Positions 1 to 5,344 of a stretch of DNA of 5,344 bases are shown here, in pieces. The notes beneath the pieces are model-generated. The model was not told the origin of the DNA. It did not search any database and saw only the letters and a program-made list of their open reading frames with translations. Source of the DNA: Acidobacteriota bacterium (GTDB lineage: Bacteria; Acidobacteriota; Terriglobia; UBA7540); NCBI GenBank assembly GCA_021786455.1, contig JAJYNF010000315.1, forward strand, positions 1 to 5,344, given 5' to 3'. Numbering within the stretch: position 1 is the first letter of the stretch; each line of letters opens with the position of its first letter. The translations under genes and the position numbers were made by a program.

Positions 1-2
1 AG

Positions 3-551
3 ATGGACCGCGCGCTTCCATATCCGATCATGACTCTCCATTCGACTCACTGGCCTCAGTTTCCTCCCGACCCGTGGGGCAAAAACGAGCAAATTTTTTG
101 GCCGCTGCCTCCGCTCGAATCGAACACCGTTAATCCTGTCGCGGCGCTGGTTACCAAACTCACCCATATGTACGCGGCGCTCGATTCCGAAAAACTCCGC
201 GTTACCGGCCTGAGCGGCTCGAACTATCAGCTCAAAATTGACGGCCAGCCGGTCGGAACCTTCTCCCAGGCTCAGCTTGCGCAAGGCGTCAACCTGGCGC
301 GCTACGACACCCCCATGACGGAGCAGGCCGACAAAGTTCTCACCCTCGTCTGGCATCGCGTGGATGTGCGCTTTTACGGATGGCGCGCGGTCCAGGTGCC
401 CCTCCAGCATGACTCATCACCTGGAGTCTCGCCGGCCGTTGCGAAGCTTCTCGGCGCTCTCAATCGGCAGCAAAACGCGCTGATTGCCCAAGCGCACGAG
501 GCTGCTCAACCGATCGCTCATCATTATGAGCTCTCGCCGGCCGGTCCCTGA
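3..551 (+). CDS. SGNH/GDSL hydrolase-family protein, C-terminal part (5' truncated)
   Basis: The reading frame is open to the left edge, with bases 1-2 ending a split codon, so the Met at position 3 is probably internal and the true start lies outside the window. It ends at TGA 549-551. The 182 visible residues look like the C-terminal region of a large SGNH/GDSL-type hydrolase family that I recall from Acidobacteriota and Planctomycetota. The recognisable block, about residues 62-105, has 'LRVTGL...YQLKIDG', 'VGTFSQAQLAQGVNLA' and then 'DTPM'. In that family this block follows the catalytic domain. The catalytic Ser and the Asp/His block are not in the window, so activity cannot be judged. 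The tail after about residue 135 is Ala/Gln/His-rich and low in recognisable motifs. No membrane segment is visible. The family call rests on remembered similarity and is moderate; a hypothetical protein is the fallback. Confidence 0.6.
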   Translation: MDRALPYPIMTLHSTHWPQFPPDPWGKNEQIFWPLPPLESNTVNPVAALVTKLTHMYAALDSEKLRVTGLSGSNYQLKIDGQPVGTFSQAQLAQGVNLARYDTPMTEQADKVLTLVWHRVDVRFYGWRAVQVPLQHDSSPGVSPAVAKLLGALNRQQNALIAQAHEAAQPIAHHYELSPAGP

Positions 552-580
552 GGCTGCTTCCGAGCGGTCGGGCGCTCAGG
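547..580. terminator. Inverted repeat spanning both stop codons of convergent genes; possible bidirectional terminator
   Basis: CCTGAG at 547-552 pairs with CTCAGG at 575-580. Inside it, CCGA at 560-563 pairs with TCGG at 568-571 around a GCGG loop. The TGA of the left gene (549-551) and the TGA of serA on the minus strand (576-578) each lie within one outer arm, so both transcripts end in the same CCTGAG. There is no T-run on either side, so this is not a standard intrinsic terminator. The position between two convergent genes is the main argument for a shared transcript end; the stem is short and could be chance. Confidence 0.3.
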
Positions 581-2162
581 AAGCAAGGGTGATCAGTTTG
601 GCGGTTCGAATGGCAGGAACAGCACGCAATTGGTCCAACGCGGAAGAGGGGACAGGCGTGTCCACGTTGACGAGGCCGATAGCTTCACCGGCCTGACGGT
701 CGCGCCCCAAGGCGAAATTAGCAATATTGACCTGGTGCTCTCCGAGTAACGTTCCCACTCGGCCAATCACTCCAGGCACGTCCTGATTACGAATGAAAAG
801 CATGGTTCCCTTGAGCGGCGCCTCGATATCCACGTCGGTGATTCCCAAAATTCTCAGGGTGCCGCGCGGTCCCACCATGCCGAGCACCGAGGCGGTACCC
901 GATTCGAGCTTGACCGCGATTCCTAGGGAATTGGAGAAAGTCGCCCGCCGCGCGCTCCGCAGTTCCACGACCTCGATGCCGCGCTCTTGAGCCAAGGTCC
1001 CCGCATTTACCAGGTTGGCCTCTTCGGAGACGACCTGGTTCAAAATCCCTTTTAGCACGGCATTGCGAACCAAGTGCGTGTTGACCTTCGCCAATCCCCC
1101 GTCATAGCTAATACGCACCTCCTCAATTCGCTCGCCCGCCACCTGGGCCAAAAATGACCCGAGTTTTTCTCCCAATTCGAGGTAGGGCTGGAGCTTCTGA
1201 AATTCCTCAGCCGTTACAGCCGGCAAATTGACGGCATTGCGTGGCGTGCCGTACTTGAGGAAATCGCGGACTTGTTCGGCAATGGCGATGCCGACGATCT
1301 CCTGGGCTTCCTCGGTCGAGCCGGCAATGTGGGGCGTGGCGATGACGCTGGGATGACGAACCAGTGCCGAGTCTTTCGGCGGCTCAACTTCGAATACGTC
1401 CAAGGCGGCGCCCGCCACCTGACCACTCTCAATGGCTGCCAGAAGGGCCTTTTCATCAATCAATTCGCCACGCGCGCAGTTAATGATTCGGATGCCCCGT
1501 CGAGTAAGGGCCAGCCGTTCGGCATTGAGCAAATGGTTGGTTTCAGGTGTAAGTGAGCAGTGAAGGCTCAAGTAGTCGCTTTCCGCCAAAACGTCCGTCA
1601 GGCTAACCAGTTTCATGCCCTGTTCCGTCGCCAGCCGCGAGCCGACGTAGGGATCGTAGGCAATCACCTGCATCTCAAATGCTCGCGCGAGGCGCGCGAC
1701 CTCGCTGCCAACGCGCCCAAAACCGATGAGGCCGAGCGTTTTGCCGCGCAATTCGCTGCCCGTGAGCTTCTTCTTCTCCCACTTGCCTACCTTCACCGAT
1801 GCGTCTGCTTGCGGAATGTGACGCGCCAGGCACACCATAAATCCCAGCGTCTGCTCGGCTACGCTGGCGGCATTACCGCCGGGCGTATTCATGACCACAA
1901 TGCCGTGCCGCGTGGCGGCGTCCATGTCCACGTTATCCACGCCCACGCCCGCTCGGCCCACCGCCCGCAGTTTGGGCGCGCGCTCCAGCAGCTCGGCAGT
2001 CACTTTCGTCGCGCTGCGCACGACCAGGGCCTCGGCATCTCGGATTTCCTCGATGAGCGAGCGATTTTTTTCCTTCGGCAGATTGACGACTTGCCAGCTA
2101 TTTTCCGCCTGCAAGATCTTCGCGGCTTTTTCAGAAATGTTATCAGCAATGAGTATTTTCAT
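576..2162 (-). CDS. serA: D-3-phosphoglycerate dehydrogenase, long form with ASB and ACT domains
   Basis: This cytosolic enzyme oxidises 3-phosphoglycerate to 3-phosphohydroxypyruvate with NAD+, the first committed step of phosphorylated serine synthesis. The 528-residue length fits the long SerA class (M. tuberculosis, B. subtilis type). The N-terminal and C-terminal parts of the catalytic domain (about 1-97 and 282-312) flank the NAD-binding fold. That fold carries GFGRVG at 147-152 and the ribose-contacting Asp170. Catalytic residues are visible: Arg231 in NCARGELIDE, Glu260 in DVFEVEPP and His278 in TPHIAGST. The last motif has Ala-Gly where many SerA proteins have Gly-Ala. An ASB-type domain (about 315-445) and an ACT domain (about 453-525, with DVPGVIG and VNIAN) follow; in the family these support serine feedback inhibition. 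The start at ATG 2160-2162 matches the usual MKILIAD beginning, although no Shine-Dalgarno sits at normal spacing. It converges with the hydrolase gene and lies 411 bp downstream of the co-directional aminotransferase gene. Confidence 0.96.
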   Translation of the reverse strand: MKILIADNISEKAAKILQAENSWQVVNLPKEKNRSLIEEIRDAEALVVRSATKVTAELLERAPKLRAVGRAGVGVDNVDMDAATRHGIVVMNTPGGNAASVAEQTLGFMVCLARHIPQADASVKVGKWEKKKLTGSELRGKTLGLIGFGRVGSEVARLARAFEMQVIAYDPYVGSRLATEQGMKLVSLTDVLAESDYLSLHCSLTPETNHLLNAERLALTRRGIRIINCARGELIDEKALLAAIESGQVAGAALDVFEVEPPKDSALVRHPSVIATPHIAGSTEEAQEIVGIAIAEQVRDFLKYGTPRNAVNLPAVTAEEFQKLQPYLELGEKLGSFLAQVAGERIEEVRISYDGGLAKVNTHLVRNAVLKGILNQVVSEEANLVNAGTLAQERGIEVVELRSARRATFSNSLGIAVKLESGTASVLGMVGPRGTLRILGITDVDIEAPLKGTMLFIRNQDVPGVIGRVGTLLGEHQVNIANFALGRDRQAGEAIGLVNVDTPVPSSALDQLRAVPAIRTAKLITLAS

Positions 2163-2210
2163 CTCAGGGATTCGAGGCGTAAGCTCCGCTCTCCGGTTCA
2201 GCTCCTTATA

Positions 2211-2239
2211 ATTTTATCCGGCTCAAGAGTCTGTGTCAG
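2211..2239 (-). promoter_or_regulatory. Predicted sigma70-type promoter of serA
   Basis: Read on the minus strand, CTGACA (2239-2234, five of six to TTGACA) is followed by a 17-bp spacer and TAAAAT (2216-2211, five of six to TATAAT). The expected transcription start is near 2204, giving a leader of about 40 nt before the serA ATG at 2162. The only AAGGAG in the leader (2207-2202) overlaps the predicted start and is about 39 nt from the ATG, so it cannot act as the normal ribosome binding site. The prediction is by consensus match only. Confidence 0.55.
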
Positions 2240-2306
2240 CTTGCGAGCCTGTCGCGCGGGCAACAATTGGAATGCCTCTCCCCGGGGCGCGTCTGACGCT
2301 TGTTTA

Positions 2307-2366
2307 CACGGCCGCGCTGCGGCGCGGGCTCCCCGCCCATGTTAGAACATGGCCAAGATGGCCGTG
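2307..2366. repeat. 60-bp block of back-to-back short hairpins closed by a 7-bp inverted repeat
   Basis: Three hairpins abut with no base between them: GCCGC/GCGGC with loop GCT (2311-2323), GCGGG/CCCGC with loop CTC (2324-2336), and CCATGTT/AACATGG (2337-2352). A fourth, GGCCA/TGGCC with loop AGA (2351-2363), overlaps the third by two bases. The whole is bracketed by CACGGCC (2307-2313) and GGCCGTG (2360-2366). As RNA it could fold either as a row of hairpins or as a closed multibranch structure. It resembles dispersed intergenic repeats I recall with a GGGCAAGATGCCC-like hairpin, but that is memory, not a search result. Its function is unknown. Confidence 0.5.
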
Positions 2367-2427
2367 CCGCGAATGCTGCATGGGCAAGCAATTTGAGACG
2401 CGCCACGCTTCAGAGAGTGACATAAAT

Positions 2428-2478
2428 TGTAGCGGCGATCTCCTCATCGCCGACCGGCGGTCAGAGATCCCCACCACA
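2428..2478. repeat. REP/BIME-like imperfect inverted repeat with GTAG head
   Basis: The left half starts TGTAG and continues into a perfect 7-bp hairpin, CGGCGAT/ATCGCCG (2433-2439 with 2446-2452, loop CTCCTC). The left end 2428-2441 also pairs with 2465-2478 at 11 of 14 positions, and CGCCG (2448-2452) pairs with CGGCG (2455-2459). The element can therefore fold as one long imperfect hairpin or as two head-to-head units. A GTAG tetranucleotide just before a GC-rich palindrome is the hallmark of REP sequences mobilised by RAYT (TnpA-REP) enzymes. The right-hand unit is degenerate, with CCAC where CTAC would mirror GTAG. On the minus strand, downstream of the aminotransferase gene, it may also act as a transcript end or 3' stabiliser. 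No RAYT gene is in the window. Confidence 0.55.
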
Positions 2479-2573
2479 CTAGGATGCGCAAGAACTCATG
2501 GCGCGCTCTATAGATTCTGTGGGATCCTCCGACGGCGCGCCTTCGACATGCCAGGATCCTGGGCGGAAACCAG

Positions 2574-3731
2574 CTAACCGCGCCGCTTCAGGTAAACATC
2601 CTGGGCGGCACGGACGCCCGCTCCCAGCTCGCAGCGGTGTCCGGCCTTGTTGAGCGTGATTTCCAAGGCCGCCAGCGCGGCAAACAGGTCTGGCATATCG
2701 TAGTATCCGAGGTGCGCCAGTCGAAAAATTTTGCCCTTCATCGTCCCTTGGCCGTTGGCGATGATGATCCCAAACCGCTGACGCATTTCCTTGACGATCG
2801 CGCCGGAATCGAGACCTTCCGGCGCCGAAATGGCCGTTAAAGCGTTGGCCGGCGAGCTTTGCGCGAAAAGCTTGAGCTCCAGCGCCCGCGCGGCTTCGCG
2901 CGTCGCCAGGGCGAGAGTCGCCGCGTTCTCGATCAGATTTTCTCTTCCCACCTGCCGAATGTATTCGAGCGCCGCGTGCAGGCTAACCACCAGCGTGGTC
3001 GCGGGCGTGTAACTGGTTTCTCCTTTGGCTTGGTTCTTGCGCTCCTTGGCGAAATCAAAGTAGTAACGGGGCGACTTCGATTTCTCGATCAGGTTCCATG
3101 CCTTCTCGCTGACGCTGGCAAAAGCCAGGCCCGGAGGGATCATCAGCGCTTTCTGCGAGCCGCCAATGACCACATCCAGTCCCCAGCTGTCCGGTTCGAG
3201 CGCCGTCGTGCCCAAGCCGGTGATTGCATCCACCACGAGAACCGTCTCGGGATAGTTTTGAACCAGCTTGCCCAAAGCTTCCACATCGTGGCTGACGCCG
3301 GTCGAGCTCTCCGTCGCCTGAATAAAAACCGCGCGGAAAGAACCCTCCGACCGAAGCCGCCGATCGAATTCCTCGATGGGCAGAGGGTGCCCATAGGCCG
3401 TCTCGATTTTGACGGCCTCGAGGCCGTAGCTTCGCGCCAATTCCAGCCATCGCTCGCCGAATTTTCCCGCCGTGCCCACCAGGATTCGCTCTCCCGGCGA
3501 GACCAAATTGCTGATCGCGCCCTCCATCGCGCCGGTGCCCGAGGAAGAGAAAATCAGCACGTCATTTTGGGTGTTGTAGAAGTACTTCAGGTGCCCGCTG
3601 GTCTCCCGCATCAGTTGCCGAAAGGATTCCGTGCGATGGTGGAGCGTTGCCGTCAGCGTTCGGGCTTGCGCCTCCATCAATAGGGGCGTGGGGCCTGGGG
3701 TAAAAAGTCTTTCCTTGAGAATTCCTGCCAT
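2574..3731 (-). CDS. Class V PLP-dependent aminotransferase (alanine-glyoxylate / serine-pyruvate type)
   Basis: This is a 385-residue fold-type I PLP enzyme, the usual length for the alanine-glyoxylate aminotransferase family. I take ATG 3729-3731 (MAGILKERLFTPGPT) as the start because RLFTPGPT sits at the extreme N-terminus in this family and AGGGA lies 9 nt upstream. A GTG at 3831-3833 would add 34 residues, but they do not look like family sequence. Visible motifs in the 385-residue numbering are HHRTESF (31-37), the cofactor-phosphate loop SSSGTGA (62-68), Asp168 in VVDAITG (pyridine nitrogen), the Schiff-base lysine Lys194 in GGSQKALMIPPG, and the probable carboxylate-binding Arg337 in FRLAHLG. 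Substrates cannot be read from sequence: glyoxylate with alanine or serine is the family norm. Adjacency to serA makes 3-phosphohydroxypyruvate (phosphoserine formation) a real candidate. It is co-directional with serA but separated by 411 bp with a separate serA promoter. Confidence 0.9.
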   Translation of the reverse strand: MAGILKERLFTPGPTPLLMEAQARTLTATLHHRTESFRQLMRETSGHLKYFYNTQNDVLIFSSSGTGAMEGAISNLVSPGERILVGTAGKFGERWLELARSYGLEAVKIETAYGHPLPIEEFDRRLRSEGSFRAVFIQATESSTGVSHDVEALGKLVQNYPETVLVVDAITGLGTTALEPDSWGLDVVIGGSQKALMIPPGLAFASVSEKAWNLIEKSKSPRYYFDFAKERKNQAKGETSYTPATTLVVSLHAALEYIRQVGRENLIENAATLALATREAARALELKLFAQSSPANALTAISAPEGLDSGAIVKEMRQRFGIIIANGQGTMKGKIFRLAHLGYYDMPDLFAALAALEITLNKAGHRCELGAGVRAAQDVYLKRRG

Positions 3732-3876
3732 TCGCGGTTTTCCCTTTCTCGAAAAATACACGGTTCGAAACAGAACCTGCCCAGAAATGGGGTAAGCGCA
3801 AGGGCGGGCGGGATTGTGGTTTCTCCTTACCACCCGCAGCAGGGTTACACTGGGGCTCGATCACCCTGTTATTAAA
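3732..3876 (-). promoter_or_regulatory. Leader (about 145 nt) of the aminotransferase gene with possible RNA stems
   Basis: From the predicted start near 3876 to the ATG at 3731 the leader is long for a housekeeping gene. Minus-strand CAGGGT (3868-3863) can pair with ACCCTG (3845-3840). Further on, GTGGT/ACCAC (3833-3829 with 3820-3816) encloses the 8-nt loop AAGGAGAA, and GCGG/CCGC (3837-3834 with 3811-3808) extends it past a 4-nt bulge. An orphan AAGGAG is thus presented in a loop about 92 nt upstream of the start codon, with no start codon at usable distance after it. I recognise no known riboswitch class. Pairings were found by eye without energy calculation. Confidence 0.35.
3741..3745 (-). 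promoter_or_regulatory. Shine-Dalgarno of the class V aminotransferase, deciding the start at 3731
   Basis: On the minus strand, GAAAGGGA ends 9 nt before the ATG at 3731-3729; the AGGGA core is 3745-3741. This spacing supports the short start over the upstream in-frame GTG at 3833, which is preceded by GCTGCGG and has no Shine-Dalgarno. Confidence 0.5.
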
Positions 3877-3882
3877 CAGCGC

Positions 3883-3912
3883 AGTTTAGCCGACTCGGTG
3901 ACGTTTTGTCAA
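3883..3912 (-). promoter_or_regulatory. Predicted sigma70-type promoter of the class V aminotransferase
   Basis: On the minus strand a perfect TTGACA (3912-3907) is followed by an 18-bp spacer and TAAACT (3888-3883, four of six to TATAAT). The expected start is near 3876. A palindrome, CTGTT-TAAT-AACAG on the minus strand (3879-3866), overlaps that start and is a plausible operator site. The prediction is by consensus only. Confidence 0.55.
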
Positions 3913-4107
3913 ACCGCGCCATCCCCATGATCACCACTTTTATGGCGCGCAACCCCATCCTCAAACAGGATGGTCGTGTCGTGTGCGTATCCCGCAATGG
4001 CTCTGATGCTATCCCGTCGGAGGTATATCCCGCTGAAGATTCGTGCGTAGCCGCCGCATGATGCTGGCCGCGCCTGATAGGTGGCCGTTGCAGCGGGAAG
4101 CTGAAAC
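3913..4107. other. Non-coding stretch between the kinase stop and the aminotransferase promoter
   Basis: There is no supported gene. Three copies of TATCCCGY on the plus strand lie at 3988-3995, 4010-4017 and 4026-4033. TCCCGCTG (4028-4035) is inverted as CAGCGGGA (4091-4098), just past the kinase stop. No T-rich hairpin follows the kinase stop codon at 4110-4108, so its transcript may end elsewhere or by Rho. The direct repeats lie about 75-120 bp upstream of the aminotransferase -35 box, where an activator could bind, but they may equally be remnants of a dispersed repeat. Confidence 0.4.
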
Positions 4108-5344
4108 TTAAGGCGCGAGGTGGGCGTCTAGCAGTTCCCGAACCTTGTGGCTGAGCCCCTCCGGAGAAAAAGGCTTCTGCAGAAACGCTGCCCTCACGCC
4201 AAACGCTCCGTGCCGGAAGGCCACGTCGTCGGTGTAGCCGGAGATATAGAGGGTCTTCAATTTGGGATGAACCGCCGACAACCGGTCCGCCAACTCCCGC
4301 CCGCCAAGGCCCGGCATCACCAGGTCTGTTAACAAGAGATGGATAGGCTGCCGAGAGCCCTCGGCGGTTTTTAGCGCGCTCAGCCCATCCGGAGCTTCGA
4401 GCACTTCGTAGCCGCAGGACTGGAGAATATCAACAATCATGGCACGAAGGGATGCTTCATCTTCGGCTACCAAAATGGTTTCCGTCCCCCGCCTCAGCGC
4501 GCGCGCTGGGTTCATTGGTGTCGCCGCCGAAGGCATGGGCTCGGCAATCCGCGGGAAATAGGCCTTGAAGGTCGTGCCTTTGCCCGGTTCACTGTAAACC
4601 CAGATGTAACCGCCGCTTTGCTTCACAATGCCATAGACCGTGGCTAGTCCGAGCCCGGTGCCTTTGCCTTGCACCTTGGTGGTGAAGAAAGGTTCAAAGA
4701 CGCGCGACCTGGTTTTTTCATCCATGCCCATGCCGTTGTCGCTCACGGCTAAGAGGACATAAGGCCCGGGAGTAAGCTGGTACCGAGTTTCGGCATATGC
4801 TGAGTCAAGATGCGCGTTAGCCGTTTCAATCGTCAGCCTTCCGCCCGTGGACATGGCATCTCGGGCATTGACGGCCAAATTCATAATGATCTGCCCGAGT
4901 TGGGACGGATCCGCTTTGATACGGCCCAAATCCTTTGCGCAGCGTGTCACCAACTCGATATTTTCCCCGATCAGTGAGCGCAAGAGCTTACCCATCTCCA
5001 TGACAATCGAGTTTAAGTTGACGACGCGAGGTTGGAGAACCTGCTGGCGGCTAAAGGCGAGGAGTTGGCGCGTTAATTCGGCCGCGCGCTCTGCGGCCTT
5101 CAAAACCTCGTCCACGGAATGGCGCAGCGGGCTACCCGCTTCCAGCTGGTCTCGCAGCAGGGCGCTTCGACCTTCCACCACGGTCAAAAGGTTATTGAAG
5201 TCGTGGGCGATCCCGGCGGCCAGCCGCCCAATGCCCTCCATCTTCTTGGCCTGAATCAGTTCTTGCTCGAGACGCTTACGCTCGGTTACATCCTCCGCTA
5301 GCACCTGCATCGCCTCTTTCCCTTCGAAAGCAAGGGGATAGGTG
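4108..5344 (-). CDS. Hybrid sensor histidine kinase with C-terminal receiver domain (N-terminus beyond window)
   Basis: The frame stays open to the right edge, and the 11 residues before Met at 5310 (YPLAFEGKEA then MQVLAEDVTERKRLE) read as the C-terminal end of a PAS/PAC domain. The gene is therefore truncated and that Met is internal. Counting from it, a HisKA domain (about 20-90) has the HDFNN H-box with the phospho-accepting His36. The HATPase domain (about 130-253) has the N-box NLAVNARDAM (Asn148), DNGMGM (191-196), FEPFFTTK (205-212) and GKGTGLGLA (215-223). A receiver domain (about 277-396) follows with acidic Glu283/Asp284, phospho-acceptor Asp329 in LLLTDLVMPG, Ser357 and Lys379. 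All residues for autophosphorylation and internal phosphotransfer are present. The HDFNN type and layout resemble CckA-like hybrid kinases; the sensed signal would lie in the missing N-terminal part. No partner regulator or phosphotransfer protein is visible, and the 376-bp gap to the next gene argues against co-transcription. Confidence 0.93.
   Translation of the reverse strand, partial: TYPLAFEGKEAMQVLAEDVTERKRLEQELIQAKKMEGIGRLAAGIAHDFNNLLTVVEGRSALLRDQLEAGSPLRHSVDEVLKAAERAAELTRQLLAFSRQQVLQPRVVNLNSIVMEMGKLLRSLIGENIELVTRCAKDLGRIKADPSQLGQIIMNLAVNARDAMSTGGRLTIETANAHLDSAYAETRYQLTPGPYVLLAVSDNGMGMDEKTRSRVFEPFFTTKVQGKGTGLGLATVYGIVKQSGGYIWVYSEPGKGTTFKAYFPRIAEPMPSAATPMNPARALRRGTETILVAEDEASLRAMIVDILQSCGYEVLEAPDGLSALKTAEGSRQPIHLLLTDLVMPGLGGRELADRLSAVHPKLKTLYISGYTDDVAFRHGAFGVRAAFLQKPFSPEGLSHKVRELLDAHLAP

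Larger units (their letters stand above)
2163..2573. other. 411-bp non-coding gap between the aminotransferase gene and serA, rich in inverted repeats
   Basis: I see no convincing gene here; the frames that cross it have neither a supported start nor a recognisable product. From the serA side it holds the promoter and short leader (2163-2239). Next come a CCCCGGGG palindrome (2280-2287) and the operator-like GCGTCTGACGC (2289-2299). Two structured elements follow, at 2307-2366 and 2428-2478 (listed separately). Near the aminotransferase stop is a perfect 12-bp palindrome, CCAGGATCCTGG (2551-2562). No hairpin with a proper T-run follows the aminotransferase stop. The minus-strand hairpin at 2452-2433, followed by CTACAATTTAT, is the nearest thing to a terminator. 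Confidence 0.6.

Noticed and set aside
484..696. A 70-codon plus-strand frame overlapping the end of the hydrolase gene and the end of serA.
   Set aside because: Both underlying genes are better supported and the product has no family resemblance.
1560..2345. A 261-codon plus-strand frame antisense to serA, plus shorter plus-strand frames over serA and the aminotransferase.
   Set aside because: They lie opposite strongly supported genes, are rich in Arg/His/Gln as expected for antisense frames of GC-rich genes, and show no recognisable domain.
2551..2562. CCAGGATCCTGG as a terminator after the aminotransferase gene.
   Set aside because: It is a perfect palindrome with almost no loop and no following T-run on the minus strand; it also only contains a common six-base palindrome, so chance is likely.
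2233..2577. A 114-codon plus-strand frame across the serA-aminotransferase gap.
   Set aside because: It runs through the hairpin block and the REP-like element, has no ribosome binding site or recognisable motif, and is Cys/Arg-rich in a way typical of non-coding translation.
3732..3833. N-terminal extension of the aminotransferase from GTG 3831-3833.
   Set aside because: The 34 extra residues precede the canonical RLFTPGPT start, look like translated leader, have no Shine-Dalgarno, and overlap the leader hairpin; ATG at 3731 fits better.
3732..3876. A known riboswitch (glycine, cobalamin, SAM or THF class) in the aminotransferase leader.
   Set aside because: I could not find the conserved core motifs of any of these classes; only generic stem-loops are visible.
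3927..4061. A 44-codon plus-strand ORF (MITTFMARNPILKQ...) in the gap upstream of the aminotransferase promoter.
   Set aside because: There is no Shine-Dalgarno before the ATG and no family I recognise, the codon third positions are unremarkable, and it overlaps the three TATCCCGY repeats. It could be a small gene or a repeat-derived frame, but the sequence does not support calling it.

Overview
This window looks like ordinary bacterial chromosome of moderately high GC content. It holds four protein-coding genes, two of them cut by the window edges, and two non-coding gaps of about 0.4 kb with dense inverted repeats. The proteins suggest an Acidobacteriota-like soil bacterium, or a neighbouring phylum such as Verrucomicrobiota or Planctomycetota. 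The reasons are the SGNH-hydrolase-type C-terminus, the long ASB/ACT form of SerA, a class V aminotransferase beside serA, and a GTAG-hairpin intergenic repeat. This placement is from memory of family resemblance and is weak.

Layout, left to right. (1) 3-551, plus strand: the C-terminal end of a probable SGNH/GDSL hydrolase-family protein. (2) 576-2162, minus strand: serA, encoding a complete 528-residue D-3-phosphoglycerate dehydrogenase that converges on gene 1 with only 24 bp between the stop codons. (3) 2163-2573: a gap with a good sigma70-type promoter for serA, a 60-bp block of back-to-back hairpins, and a 51-bp REP/BIME-like inverted repeat starting with GTAG. (4) 2574-3731, minus strand: a class V PLP aminotransferase of the alanine-glyoxylate/serine-pyruvate type. 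(5) 3732-4107: its leader and promoter (TTGACA, 18 bp, TAAACT), inverted repeats that could fold in the leader, and an upstream stretch with three short direct repeats. (6) 4108-5344, minus strand: the C-terminal part of a PAS-associated hybrid histidine kinase with a receiver domain, running off the right edge.

The metabolic core is the pair aminotransferase plus serA. SerA makes 3-phosphohydroxypyruvate from 3-phosphoglycerate, and an aminotransferase must then make phosphoserine. No classical serC is visible, so the class V enzyme is a candidate for that step, although glyoxylate or serine/pyruvate transamination is equally compatible with the sequence. Each of the two genes appears to have its own promoter, so they form a neighbourhood rather than a tight operon. 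The kinase and the hydrolase have no evident link to serine metabolism.

I see no CRISPR array, tRNA, rRNA, transposase or defence-type system. The most interesting unexplained material is the structured intergenic DNA on both sides of the aminotransferase gene.
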